The notes under the pieces: generated by a model
Seen by the model: only the letters and a program-made list of their open reading frames with translations
What the model was told of the DNA's origin: nothing
The model's database searches: none
From: Galerina marginata
Taxonomy: Eukaryota > Basidiomycota > Agaricomycetes > Agaricales > Galerinaceae
Length of the DNA stretch: 64,000 nucleotides
Assembly: GCA_023014335.1 (NCBI GenBank)
Contig: JAECYW010000002.1
Coordinates: 1,054,001 to 1,118,000 of the forward strand
Reading direction: 5' to 3'
Made by a program: the position numbers and the translations under genes
Shown here: positions 12,701 to 24,692 of the stretch, piece after piece
Position numbering within the stretch: position 1 is the first letter of the stretch
Layout of the letters: every line of letters begins with the position of its first letter

Positions 12701-15700
12701 ACTTATGATGTTCCTCGCTTGTTAGTTCGTCAGAGACAGGTTTGGTATCTGAGGAAACGACAGATTCAAGAGTCTTTTCGGCCTTTTCATTGACGTCGGT
12801 GCTTGACTCTGGTTCAGAGGTGTCCGATGCAGAAGAGGCGAACGAGTCTCCAGTCATCCGTCGTGACTTGATTGGCCCTTCTTCGGCTTCTGATACACTG
12901 GAGGAAGGTAGATGCGGATTGTCGAATGCCCCGGCTAAATCGTATCTCCTTGGCCACATAGCTCTTACAGAATCAAAGGCGGAAGATCGGTTACTGTTCC
13001 TATTGACGGTGTTCTGAACTGGCCGAGGCTTAGGCAACCTGTCGAAATCCATTTGCCAGGCGACTATTTTGTCTTGACGGTATGCATGAATTTTGTTGAG
13101 GGCGAGGGTGTCTGTGGGAGCCGTATCTCTGTATATCTGGTTGATGAAGCGACTGATGTCCTCTCTTTCAGTTTCTGCTCGCATTATCAGTGTGTTGATA
13201 TCTGCAAGCAGACGAGCATCTGTCTCCTCGTCTCCAGTTGCCTGCGTCTATGCTGATCAACTTCAGGTCGTCGATCAACCCTGTATACCACAGCATGTTT
13301 CGATAATGCAATCGTTCGAAATCTGCATTCCTAAGTTCCAACTGCGTCTCAGGTCGAACGCGAATTCGAAAAGGTGGATACACAATTTCATGTTGCACAA
13401 TCGGGTCGGCTTGAAAACGCACTGTCATACCCTTGGAGGCAAAATATCGAATATGGTGTTGATATATGTTATGTTGGCATCCTGCACCCTGGACCAATTT
13501 GATATCTGCGGGATAGAAATGGAGTTCGAGGAACTTTGCGAATGAATATCGTTGCATTTCTTCGGAGACTGGGATAAACGGAGTAGCTGAGCCACAAACA
13601 CGGCACATGCTCCAGGTTGTGATGAGGTCAGGTGAAGGATGAAATGCAGAACGGCCCAATGATTTGACCATCCCATTGTTCAACGGCGACAAAGAGAGTC
13701 GTCTCGTTGTGGACGTAGACCTTGCAATGTCGTGCAAGGGGTTGTTCACATCCTTTTCCAGTACAAACGGCCTTTGGGTCAAGGAATTGGATTAGCGTAT
13801 CGTTAACAGATTTCTCAATAAATTGCCCGAGAGTCAAGTCATTCTCGCCATAGAATGTGATGTAGTTTATGCGAGGAGCGAAGCATGGCCGACGCTGACC
13901 TATGTCGGAAGATGGGATGGTGTACTCTCTGAGGTAAATACATTGGTATTTCTCGACGACAAAATCGTCAGAATTTTTGCGGAGATGCCATTCCCAGATT
14001 CGTCGAAACTCTTCGTGTTGCCACTTGAGCAGAGTGTAATGACTTTGGTGGTAAATGTCAGCCGCCGTTTTCAAGGGTTCGGGTTCTTCTGGACGAAGGA
14101 ATGTTGACTGATGTCATAGTAAGCCCAGGGGTACTTGGTGTTGAAGAATTGGTTGATATGGACGGTAATGTAAAATATGAAGACGCGTCATCCAGCGTAC
14201 TCGCCGTCGGAAGACCTTCTCCTGTTAAAGGAGTCGAGGGGAAGATCCAAAACGGGCAGGGCCTCTATCTGCGCAAAGATATCATCACGTTCTTCACCTG
14301 CATGGACCTCTGAGTGATTGGTCGGTGTTACAATGGTGGGTGTTATAGCAGTAATGGTCTCCTCCTGCTGGTGTAAGGATTGGAAACGTTCTTCTTTTCT
14401 AACCACCTCATCCTCCCAGGCTCTCTTAGCTTCCAATAGCATGTTATCGAGCTCCTTCATCTGTCGTATGGGATATGGTGGTGGGAAACGCAAAGTAGAC
14501 GAAACAGAAATGAAGGTCTTGGTGTAAGGTTCAAGAGATTCGTCTATTCTTCGTGTCAGGCGTAGTTGTTCTGCATCTTCGTTTGGGAGGTCTTCATCTT
14601 GGGTCGCACTATCAGCCACAAAATGTGGAGCTGTTTCGGAGTCGTCCGCACTTGAAACGAAGAGTTTAGGTGTAGGCGTAGTGGAAGTGGAAGAAGGCGC
14701 CAAGAGTGAGTTGGCGGAAATATGCAGATTCAACTGTCGGCTTTCAGACGATGGTATCGCCTGTGCATTAAAGGAAGGAAGGCTGATAACAGAATCTTTC
14801 CAAAGATGTGTCTCAAGTTTCAAGTTTCTCACAATGAATGTAAGGAACCGCGTAACCTTCTTTATGCGTTTCAAGGTGTCGATGTTGCCACCTCGCAATA
14901 TAATTGTGCACCCCATATCACGATTGCAGCCTTCAAAACGCATGTAAGTTTTCCTCCGTCCAGGAATCAATGGATGATCATAAGTCTGTATGCAATATCG
15001 TGCGCAGTGCCCAAGCCGAGGTTCCAACGCTAATTTGTCCATTGACGAGAAAACGTCTCCTTGTGTCATCCTGGCAATCGTCTGTATGGCAGAAGTTTTG
15101 ACCGTCCGAGCAACTGCAATGTTATGTTTGGCAAGTGCATCAAGAGCGAGCCTGGAGACGGATTTCTCAACAAGAACGACGTGTGGTCGTAGAGCAGCTA
15201 TTCGAGAAGCGAGGTTGCCTAAGTATTCCTTCTCCTGGCGGACGATCTGGCCGAAGTGCATATATTGCCCCTCAACTCGTGAAAATTCTAAGGGAAACGT
15301 TACGAGCATGACTCTGGGGTTTGCTTGCATCCTAGACATCTGCTTATGAGCCACGTTCTTGGTAATTACAGCCCCAGTGACGAAATTCAGAGTCTTTAGG
15401 CATCCCACCAGGTATTTTCTTGATTTTCACGTAACGCCTGACATCCATATCTTGCCCTTGCCGATGAGGAAGAGCAGTAAACGTCATCTCCCGGGCAATA
15501 CGCAGGGCCAACCTGAGTAGAGTTTCTTCCCATTCCCTGATGTTTGGTATTTCCTCGATAGTCAACATTTGACGTAGCATGATCTTGAGATGGAGCATTG
15601 AGGCGAGGTTTAGCTCCTGAGCATAACTTTCCGAATGTTAGGCGTCAGAAAATAGAAGAAAAAGGGACAATACTCACGCAGTACTTTCGCGCCTTGTGCG

Positions 15701-17231
15701 CCAACCTGGCTCAACATCGAGAACAGTCTCCAACCGACTCTGAACCCTGCTTCGGATGAAAGGAGTAGGCAACATCAAATTCTCCGTACGGGTTACTAGT
15801 TGCTCGTTTGTTTGGGAGTCGCGGTGTACCTGTCTGTTCTGGGGAGCCAATTGGGAACTGGATGGAACTTGTCGAATTATTAATGTCAATTGGTTTTGAG
15901 GAAGGAAATCTGATTCTGTTCTGACCCTCTGCTTCTCGTCCAGAAGAATCCGGATTAAATGGATTGGAAAGAGTTGTATGATCTTTCTCTTCATCAGACA
16001 GTCCTCGTCGAAATGGAGCTGGGTTATCTCGAACTATTTCCCAGACTCCATCTTCGCCTTCTCTCATGAGTGGGGTGTCTGAATGTGATGGACTGCCGTC
16101 GGAGCCGTACAAAGGTCTCCTGGTTTCTGCGATGGAAAACAGATTGAATGGCTCGTCTCGTCCGAAGAGCTGAGAGGCGGCAAAAGGGGACTGAGGGTGG
16201 GCCATACTGGTAAATGGGTCGATTCCCATTTGATGCGCAGGGAATGTAGTAACAGAGGAAACAACAGAGCGTCGGTCGTCATCGTCGTCTTCTTCTACTT
16301 TCGCGAGTTTCTCCAGGCATAAATTACAGACACGAACCATCCCTTCAGAGCCAAATCTTGCCCCCTTTATAATATTTGATGCGCAGCGAGAACAAAATAT
16401 TTGACCTAAAAAACTATCAATCGATACTTTGAATAAACGCACTGCGTCTTACCACATATGCGGCAGTGGTGTTTCCTGCGCCAAGTTGAGAACACACTCT
16501 TGCAATCATAGCATTCCTTGCAATTTTCATCATCCATCCAGTAATCACGAGACAAACCTGAATTAAATCAGCAACAGCATCATTAGGCAGGCAATGACCA
16601 TTTACCTTCGCCCCTCAAACGTCGCATGACTTTGGATACCGACCCGGACCGATGCAAACTTGTTGTGGTCTTGATACTCCGTGCATCATCTTGGATTGGG
16701 AAGCCAGGAATTGAAGTGCCAAATGGAGCATTATCCCCAACGTCTATGCCAGGAGAATAAGGCACTCGCTGAGAGGCATGGTCGTATTCGACGGTGTACG
16801 TTGGGAGCTCTGATTGAGCTGGTGTTAAAGAAACAATGGGAGGAGCAGCCTGAGACGGAGCGGCAACGAGAGGATTGGGTCTGTCAGATGCTGCTGTTCT
16901 CGATGAGAAATTTGAAGAATTCGTCGGTGCTGTGCTATACGAAGGTCGGCGAGCTTCAGATCCACTGGCTGGGGCATTGTTCGCAGTAGTTACTCGTTGT
17001 AGAGCTGGAGGCCACACCAACTGCAGACGACAGCGGTGCCGATAGCGTATTCTTCATTCGAGAGAAGATGGAGGTGACGAGGGTGTAAGACGATTGGTCA
17101 TGTTCATCCTCCTCCGAGAAGGGGTTGAAGGAGGTAAGGCTTGTTACATCGTCTAGCTTTGTGCTACTCCTAGACCTGGAAGACTGTCCGCTAATGGAAT
17201 CTACAAGAGGAGACGAGCTCGGAGATTCCAT
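9717..17231 (-). CDS. FAB1: FAB1/PIKfyve, phosphatidylinositol-3-phosphate 5-kinase
   Basis: Makes PI(3,5)P2 from PI3P on vacuole/endosome membranes. Domains in order: an N-terminal Ser-rich region ([15 protein letters not shown]) and a FYVE zinc finger at about 16330-16560 ([25 protein letters not shown]). Then a TCP1/chaperonin-like domain at about 14900-15600 ([23 protein letters not shown]) and the Fab1 Cys-rich block ([19 protein letters not shown]). A long disordered linker follows, then the kinase ([48 protein letters not shown]), ending in LWPDW. SLVCG replaces the more usual SLVVG. Reading the conserved protein requires removing one base at each of these sites: GGGG 16971-16974, CCC 13655-13657, somewhere in 12046-12185, and CCC 10363-10365. 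The gene is divergent from CSN2, and the intergenic region holds two CACGTG boxes. Confidence 0.93.
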
Positions 17232-17618
17232 TTCTCAGACCGGCTGGAAGGAGAACGAGTAAGAGTAACGCTCCTCAGTCCAATTTAGGACCAATGTATG
17301 ATCATCGGTGGCTATCACGTGCAAGCTACTTAGGAGGAGCGATTCAGTCACTGGCAATTCAATTGAATTCATCTCGCGATTTCTATCCTCCTCAAGTCGT
17401 GTATTTAGGCAGGCTCCTGGCAGAGCAATTCTGCAGAAGTAGAAGTGAACCGAATGACGTACTAAGGACCTTAGTAAGGATGTATTATTTATCTATATTT
17501 ACTTTAGGATAGACCGCACGTGCTTAGAACAGACAGGGGAAAGTGGAAACTGCTGCTGCTCTCTTCAGGTTGAAACCTACTTTTTTACTTCAATATCTAA
17601 AGATTCTAGAATCTCAAC
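17232..17618. promoter_or_regulatory. Shared upstream region of FAB1 and CSN2
   Basis: A 387-bp divergent intergenic region that must hold both promoters. Two CACGTG palindromes lie at 17316-17321 and 17517-17522; these are classic bHLH (Cbf1/Pho4-type) sites. The CSN2 side just before the start is CT- and T-rich. I see no coding potential. That these boxes are functional is inference only. Confidence 0.4.
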
Positions 17619-19597
17619 ATGGATGACGATGATGCCGATTATATGGCAGGAAGCGACGACGAGGTATGTCTTCTGAACTAATATGAATCACAGTCAAACG
17701 AACTCGTCTAGGGCTACGAATTCGATTACTCTGATAACGAAGATGCAAACGAGTCAGGCAGTGTCGACGTGGAAAACCTATACTATCAGGCCAAATGTAT
17801 GTCACTGTTTCATTTGCACGCGCTGCAGCAGGAGACATGACTTTCATCCTCAGCAAAGAAAGAAGATACTCCTGACGAAGCCTTGAAAGACTTTCGCGCG
17901 ATTGTAGATCAAGAAGAGGAAAAAGGCGACTGGTGCGCACTCTATGTACCGTCGATGATTGCAGCCTTTAAATTTCGGCCTTAGGGGGTTCAAAGCGCTC
18001 AAGCAAATGACAAAATTGCTTTTCCTTCAATTACACAGACCCAGCGAAGCCCTGAAGACATACACTGAACTTCTGACGTATACAAAATCAGCTGTAACGC
18101 GCAACTATTCCGAAAAATCGATCAACGGTATTTTGGACTATGTGGGTGGCGGAAAAGGCGGCGTTGTGGAGGTCGACGTCCTCGAGAAATTCTACCAGGC
18201 AACCCGTAAAGCCTTGGAAGAGGCTAAGAACGAAGTTGACTCGGGTTTACCTCTAAAAGTTAAATATGTCATTGATCCGTTTCATGCAGCGTCTTTCGGT
18301 CAAGACAAACCTGAAGCTGGCCAAGCTATGGCTGGATCGTAAAGAGTACGCCCGCTTGTCTAAGGTAGCCCGCCTTTTGCCAGATTATAATATCTACCAA
18401 GCTCACCCCATCTCTAGCTTATTCGAGAACTGCACAATGCAACAACGGCAACGAGCGAAGTAGACGATCAATCTCAGCGCGGAACACAACTGTTAGAAAT
18501 ATACGCTCTTGAGATTCAGATGTATAACGAAACACGGAATTTCAAGAAGCTCAAAGTAGGTCTTCCTTTTTCTATCTTGAGTCGTGATTCCTAAACCAGC
18601 CTTAGGAAATCTACAACGCTAGCAACGCAGTCCGATCGGCCATTCCCCATCCAAGGATCATGGGCGTCATCAAAGAATGTGGAGGGAAAATGTGGATGGG
18701 TGAACGTATGTTCCATTTCTTGCGAAACACAAGATCGATTTGACAATTTGTTTCCTAAAGGTCAGTGGAACCGTGCCAGCGAAGACTTTTTCGAATCGTT
18801 CATAAAATACGACGAAGCTGGATTACCACAGAGAATTCAAGTACTCAAATACTTGGTGTTGGCGAACATGCTGACTGGCAGTGAAGTCAATCCTTTCGAC
18901 AGTCAAGAAACCAAACCGTGAGCTTGGCGGGAAAAAAAAACCCGTAAATCATGTTAAAATATTGTTCACCTAGGTATAAGACAGACCCTCAGATTAAGGC
19001 CATGACTGACCTCGTTGATGCATATCAACGTCGTGAGGTCCACCTGGCCGAGAAAATTCTGAAAGACAACCGCTCTACCATTATGGACGATAACTTTATC
19101 CGTTCATACATAGGCGAGCTGCTCCGAAGTCTGCGTACACAATACCTCATAGATCTCATCAAGCCATATACGCGACTGGAGCTTGCATTCCTCGCCAAGG
19201 CAAGTAGTTCCACGCAATTTACAGTATATATATTTTTGGGGCTGAACGCGGAGTTTGTAGCAACTCAACGTCGATATCGAAGAGGTTGAAGAACTTTTGA
19301 TTGGACTTATCTTGGAGGGAAAAGTGGAAGGGCGCATCGACCAGGTTGGTATGCGACTGGAACTTGATCGAAAGTCAGTACCTATTTCTCGGGCATGCAC
19401 CCAACTAGCTAATGAATTAATTGGATTTAGACAAAGCTTGGAGAAGAAACGCTATGCTGCGCTGAGCAAAGTGGACAGAAGCTCTCGAATCCGTTCATGG
19501 AGCTGTTGTGGGAAAGACCGCCACTTCCTCCAGAGGACCAGATCCTGGAATGCTTGGCGGAGAGGGCTTTGGTCTTCGAGAAGTTGGGTGGAGTTGA
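17619..19597 (+). CDS. CSN2: COP9 signalosome subunit 2 (PCI domain)
   Basis: CSN2 contacts cullin-RING ligases within the COP9 signalosome, which removes NEDD8 from cullins. The start gives an acidic N-terminus [19 protein letters not shown]-like helical repeats follow ([89 protein letters not shown]). The PCI domain comes last ([52 protein letters not shown]). About ten short GT-AG introns are apparent. The conserved tail [24 protein letters not shown] can be read only by skipping one base in AAA at 19468-19470. Without the skip the frame runs on to a stop at 19611 with unrelated residues. The end given assumes the corrected frame. The gene is convergent with mL40. Confidence 0.92.
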
Positions 19598-19819
19598 TCG
19601 CTTGCAGGTGAACCGCCTTCGTCGTTGCGTTGAATTACTCTCTGCAGTGTGTATATTAAAGTATAGATTGCATTATCCCTTTGCATTACACGAGGATACT
19701 CTGAACGAACTGGATGTTGGATGGACGGGTTACTTATTAGTTAGCTGATATTTCAATGATTGTATTCTAGAAAGGAAGTCAGGAAAGGGTGCAAATGGAT
19801 AGAATGGGGGTGCTGACAA

Positions 19820-20388
19820 TTATAAGGGTCGCGAGAATGATTTTCCACTCGTGCTTCCATCCGGTGCGAGATGGCGTATCGGTTGGTATGCGCAACTCTC
19901 GAGGGAAAGAGCCCGCGTATCCGAGCTTCCATGGCCCGAATTTCTGAGGCTTTTAGGGTTTTCATAGCTTCCATCTCGTCGCCCGTCCTGGCTCGAGGAT
20001 CATCTTTCTTGTTCGCCTCCATGTACAACCTCGGGTCAATGTCGTGTAGAACATCCATAGCCCTCTTCATGCATTCAAACTTCCTCGCCGTCTCCGCCTC
20101 TCGTGCCTTTCTGATGTGCCGTTTATGCAATAGCCACGCACGTTCTATAGTATCGTGCGCTTGAACAGAAGGAATTGCACGCTGTATGGCACGCCCAACA
20201 TCGGGGCGCCATGTGCCTATTGGTGTCGAGCGGTTGCGGACATTACTGGGATAGAGTACGCGTCGTATTATCTCCTTTGTGGGGTCTCCTCCTTGTTCCC
20301 CTCCCGGCGCAGCATATTGCCTTGTGTATGCTGGTTTCAGCTTTAAAGGAAGCCGAGACCGTGTAGAGCGGATGAGCGAGCTTGACAT
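19820..20388 (-). CDS. Mitochondrial large-subunit ribosomal protein mL40 (MRPL28 family)
   Basis: Structural protein of the mitochondrial 54S subunit. The chosen start at 20388 opens a basic, Ser/Arg-rich mitochondrial presequence (MSSSLIRSTRSRLPLKLK). The family core follows: IIRRVLYPSNVRN, GTWRPDVGRAIQRAIPSV, ERAWLLHKRHIRKAREAE, then KSLK-like helices to ARIRGLFP. An in-frame ATG at 20460 would add 24 residues and seems less likely. Two single-base shifts are needed to finish the protein: in GGG 19903-19905 (restoring RELRIPTDTPSRTGWKHEW) and in TTTT 19841-19844 (restoring KSFSRPL and a stop at 19820). Uncorrected, the open frame runs on into unrelated residues. About 188 aa after correction, as expected for the family. 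Confidence 0.85.
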
Positions 20389-23273
20389 CGAGAAAGCTGA
20401 ATGAGCGGAAAATAAAACTGGCTCCTTGGAACACTGACTGTATTTGGAATCCGTTCTCACGCATGTTCATAGACCGCGAAAGTGCGGCGCCAAGCCAACT
20501 GCAGTCTGTGTTACATCCCTCTCATTTTAATCTTGCAAATCTCGGACTTGAACCCCTTAATTCTGTTACGAATGGCGGAAATTTTTGACCGCAGACAATA
20601 AGTAGCTTGAGCCTGAATGAACCAAAGCCCTTCGATAACACAGGTAGAATTTGAGTTTGGACTGACTTTTAAGGCGCCTGATTGGCAACACCCCATTTAA
20701 AGTTCTAATTTTCCATCTTTTGTGGTAGTGTAATCGTTCGCAGTTTACCCACCATTTGTGGTCGACCAGGGCAGTTCAATTCAGGCGGACTACTAGCAAA
20801 TAATGGAAGCGCCTAAGGGCAGCTTTAATTAATCCCTGGTCATGCCAGAAAGACCCATCAGTGCCATGATGAGCCTGCGGTTGGGCCTGCGGGCTTCCGG
20901 AAATTTAATGCGACGCAGACTGTAAGTATCTCCGTCAAAGGCAGTGAGCCTCAGTAACAGAAGGTCAGCACATGTCCGCTCAATGTCCGCTATAATCGTG
21001 CACTCCAATTTGCACATATGCGCTTAATTAATGCACGCAATTACTGATGCACTGGAGTTGGTCTGAGCAGCTGTGCGGGACAGTTACTAAGTACGTGCCT
21101 CGGGCGGTCTGTTAATTCCCTCGTGCCAGCGCTAAAATCCCCGTTCAAAATCCTGTTTCAAGCCGAAAGATGATATGGCCGTGGTTTCTATCTGGCTTTT
21201 GAAGTAGTGCTGCATTGACGTATGCTCTTCTGATCATTTGCAATAGTATTTCGACTTTCGTACCATTATGTAAATCCCGATGTGCAGGGAATAATTATAC
21301 CATCTCTTTCAAGTTTGCTTTTGTTGTTTTTGAAGCGTCGTGAGCTTATGAAGAAAGCAAGTATGGTGTTAGCTGTTCCAAAAGCAACATGGCATTGTGT
21401 AGACAGCGTCGTAAGGTCATTTATTGCTCACTACTTTCCTTGGCTGACTCGGAATGCTAATAGGCATCGGAGGTCGTGCCTCAAGTACTAGGGATCTGGA
21501 ACCGGGATTTTTGCGAAGTGTCGTAAATGACCTCAATCGGGGCTTTTCTACTCTTAACTGGTATTATTCGAATGACGGATTTGTTGATAAGTCCTCGCCG
21601 TCAAATTTTGGGATGATCTTGTTATGTTATAAATTAGCCTGGCGTCATTCCTAAGACCTCCTCCACATGTCTACGTTCAAGTTCTGGTCCGAGTTCTTCT
21701 GCATCATCCATTCCGGTGTTGTGTTCCGGTGCGGTAGAAAATGCCTCTGCTTGCCTTTGTATAGAGCTGGGATGTCCGAACAAGTGCTTGAAGGGGAAGA
21801 AGGAGGGTGGGTTATGAAAGACGGCGAGCTGGGAAACGATGCTGGACACGATCATTGTCAGGAGGGGATAAAGCCGGTACTGGACAATAGCTCACAATTA
21901 CATGCTGGGCGTGCAATGGCAATCTAAACCAGATGTCGAAGAAAGGGGCTCAGATGGGAGTTGAGGAAAGATACTTACCATGATCAATCACCAGATCTGT
22001 CTCGACCTCCTAACCAAGCTATCTAAGCCAAGTAGCCCATCTATTGATATCACGGAAACAGATCTCAGATTTCGGAACGCTGGCGCCCTTGGAGTAAGGC
22101 GGCATATTTTTGAGACCGGGAATCTAACGTGCAAAGTGGGGTTAGAATAAACAGGAGAGACATGGGTAATATTACTTACTAGTTCCCAGGAGGTGGTGCC
22201 TGGAAGCCCGTGCACCGAGGTCACAATAGTAGACGCATGGATGGCATTTCTCCAGCTTTACCGTGACGTACCAGCGGCCCGCCCTGCCATTGCCCTTACC
22301 CAGCACACGACTTCTAAAAATCCGCGAAATTGATAAAGAAATATCTTTGCATTCATATGGAATGAGCACCATGCTTTGTAAATGGGACCTGCGGGAGATC
22401 GGAAATGAGAAGCAGGAGCTTGAATCTGCATGACTCGGTGGCATTTTCAAGTCCATCACCTTCATCTTCATCTATCTGACAAGTATCGATGTCAACGCTG
22501 TCGCTGGTGAATGTGATGGCGGAGGTAAAACTAATGAGCGAGTCGACAGTGTGACCTGTGTTGCCAGGTTGTGAAATGGACGCCCAATGTCCAGAGGTCG
22601 TGCGATAATGTCCTCGCGGCAAGCAGAGACATTAGTAGCCAGAGCTTATCAACCCCTGGCCGTGTTTTTGCAGGACACCTGCAAATGCAGCAAAACCACC
22701 TGTATTTATATTATATGCTGCGTGAATGAGAGCCTGCATTCCGAAGTTTGAAAGAAATGCGAACCGTCTATTTGAAAATCCAGATATATCATTACGAACA
22801 TTTCGTCTACTCATGTTAGCACGGCTCCATAGAAGCAACATAGGAACTTCCTCCGACTTTGAGCCACCGGAAAGTTCTCATCGAAAGTTACGACAGCGTA
22901 GCTGTCAACTGAGAAATGTGTTCATCTTCTTTTGTGGTTATATCAAGTAATGTTGAGCGTAATTGGCACCGTGTTCCACAGGCCACTCATTGTCGGTTGA
23001 GGAATGGGCCTAACCTCGGAAGCATCGCCAGTTCTCCTCTGTGGGTAAGCAGGAAGGGCCGCAGGAAAGGACCGGGCACGATTTCCGATGTCGAGTTTTC
23101 ATGGTTTCCGGTTTTTGCCTTGTGGGGTACTGGTGGATTAGTGAATGAATGATTTAGGATTCAGTGTGGACCCACAACAAAAGAACATGCAAACTTGATC
23201 GAGGCACGTTCCCACGGCTCAATTTGGTTCGGAGAATCAGCCAGTCGCGTCCACCTCGAACTTGAAGACGAAA
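20389..23273. other. Gene-poor intergenic region, about 2.9 kb
   Basis: No recognisable gene. Only short, unrelated open frames occur on both strands; the longest, on the minus strand at 22172-22622, are two overlapping frames of 90-100 codons with no family resemblance. I found no long terminal repeats, transposase motifs or tRNA. The stretch next to 23273 contains the promoter of the uL1m gene, and the part next to 20389 that of mL40. Confidence 0.5.
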
Positions 23274-24325
23274 ATGCTAGGCCTGTTTCTACGCCGGTGC
23301 AACGTATCACCAGAAGTAAGTTGTTATGATGTAGAATGCATCGATTTATACTTATAACCCTCCTTAGTGTATTGCTTCTCAACCACGTCACTTCAGCACG
23401 TCCACAGCACTGCAATTTACCCGTAAAGCAAGTGCGTCCACAATCCGAATACCCTCAAAAAAGGCGGCGGCTGCCAAAGCTCGAAGAAAAGCCGCGTTGG
23501 CATCCAAAGAGGATGAGCGTTACCTCAAACTAACGCTCCAGGACGCAATTTCTGTGCTACGAGTGAGTTTTTTTTGCGGGTGTCATAACTCTTTCTCAAT
23601 TCTTTCATCATGTCTCTCCCAGGCAGTTGAGGTTGCCTTTCCGAAATCTACCTATGAGTTGACTGTCAAGACCCAAGTCGGAAATGGTGCTGCCGTACCA
23701 AGAGGACGAGTGAACCTTCCCAGAGAAGCGAAGCCCAAAGCCGAAGATAAAATCCTCGTATTCGCTGAGGGAAGGCTGGCAGAAGATGCGAAGAAGGCTG
23801 GAGCTCACATTGTGGGGGGTCCAGAGTTGATTGATGGGGTTCGTTTTTCGGTCATGTTGGTGGCTACACTCTCTAATATCTCACAGATTTTGAATAACCG
23901 TCATCGGGCTACCACAATTTTGTGCACTCCTTCACTCATCCGAGCTATCACTCCGAAGCTTGGCCGCTTCCTCGGTCCACTGGGTCTCATGCCCTCTGAA
24001 CGTAGGGGTACAGTAACAGAAGACATAGCTGGGTACATCCAACGGCTACGCGGTACAAGTGAATGGAGAGCTGATCGAACCGGAACAATTCGTGCTCCGA
24101 TAGCAATGGTACTCCAAAAACCACAGACTTTCGGTTCATTACTAACTCAGATCACAGATGAATTTCCCTGTGGATGATGTTGGCATAAACTTCCGCCAAT
24201 TTATGGCGTCTGTTAAGCGCGCGACTGGTAATTCGAAGGATGCTGATTCTGGTGACCGCAAACTAAAGAGTGCTGGAGGTGCTCGTCCTGGTCCGTTTAA
24301 TCCTAAGAGTATTGGCATGACCTGA
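23274..24325 (+). CDS. Mitochondrial ribosomal protein uL1m
   Basis: L1-family protein of the mitochondrial large ribosomal subunit. Five exons join cleanly: about 23274-23315, 23368-23562, 23623-23838, 23887-24108 and 24158-24325. The N-terminus (MLGLFLRRCN, then SQPRHFSTSTALQFTRKAS) is a typical matrix presequence with a likely cleavage region. The L1 domain shows LTLQDAISVLRAVEVAFPKS, KILVFAEG, AGAHIVGGPELIDG, PKLGRFLGPLGLMPSERRGT and GTIRAPIAM-MNFPVDDVGIN. The 3' end is a basic low-complexity tail ending FNPKSIGMT. No frameshift was needed. The gene is convergent with RSM22, which also works on mitochondrial ribosomes. Confidence 0.92.
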
Positions 24326-24692
24326 GCTGATATTCTTCCTCAGTCACCCCTATTATGAAGGTTATCCTCAGCTCTACACGAGGGCCCGGGATTCGGATAT
24401 CAGATTTCTAGGATGTACAATTCCTGATTCCCTCTGTTGGATGATTACTGTCCTTCAACTTGCCATAATTTCTAAGACTTGATATTGCACACTGATATGC
24501 CACTACCCTAATGGGTTGCTGATAAGTTATGTGGATAAGATTAGTGAGATGAGAGGTGGGACCATGTCACTGAACACTGGGTCCTAAATCTAGATAATCT
24601 GGAGATGTGGTGAATTAGTAAGTAGTTGAACTAACTATTAATCGCTTCCTAAAATATGTCTCAAGCTCTGGGACCTACATGACGTGCACTCC
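24326..24692. other. Convergent 3' intergenic region (uL1m / RSM22)
   Basis: A 367-bp AT-rich stretch between two convergent stop codons. It should hold both 3' untranslated regions and polyadenylation signals. I see no coding sequence. Confidence 0.5.
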
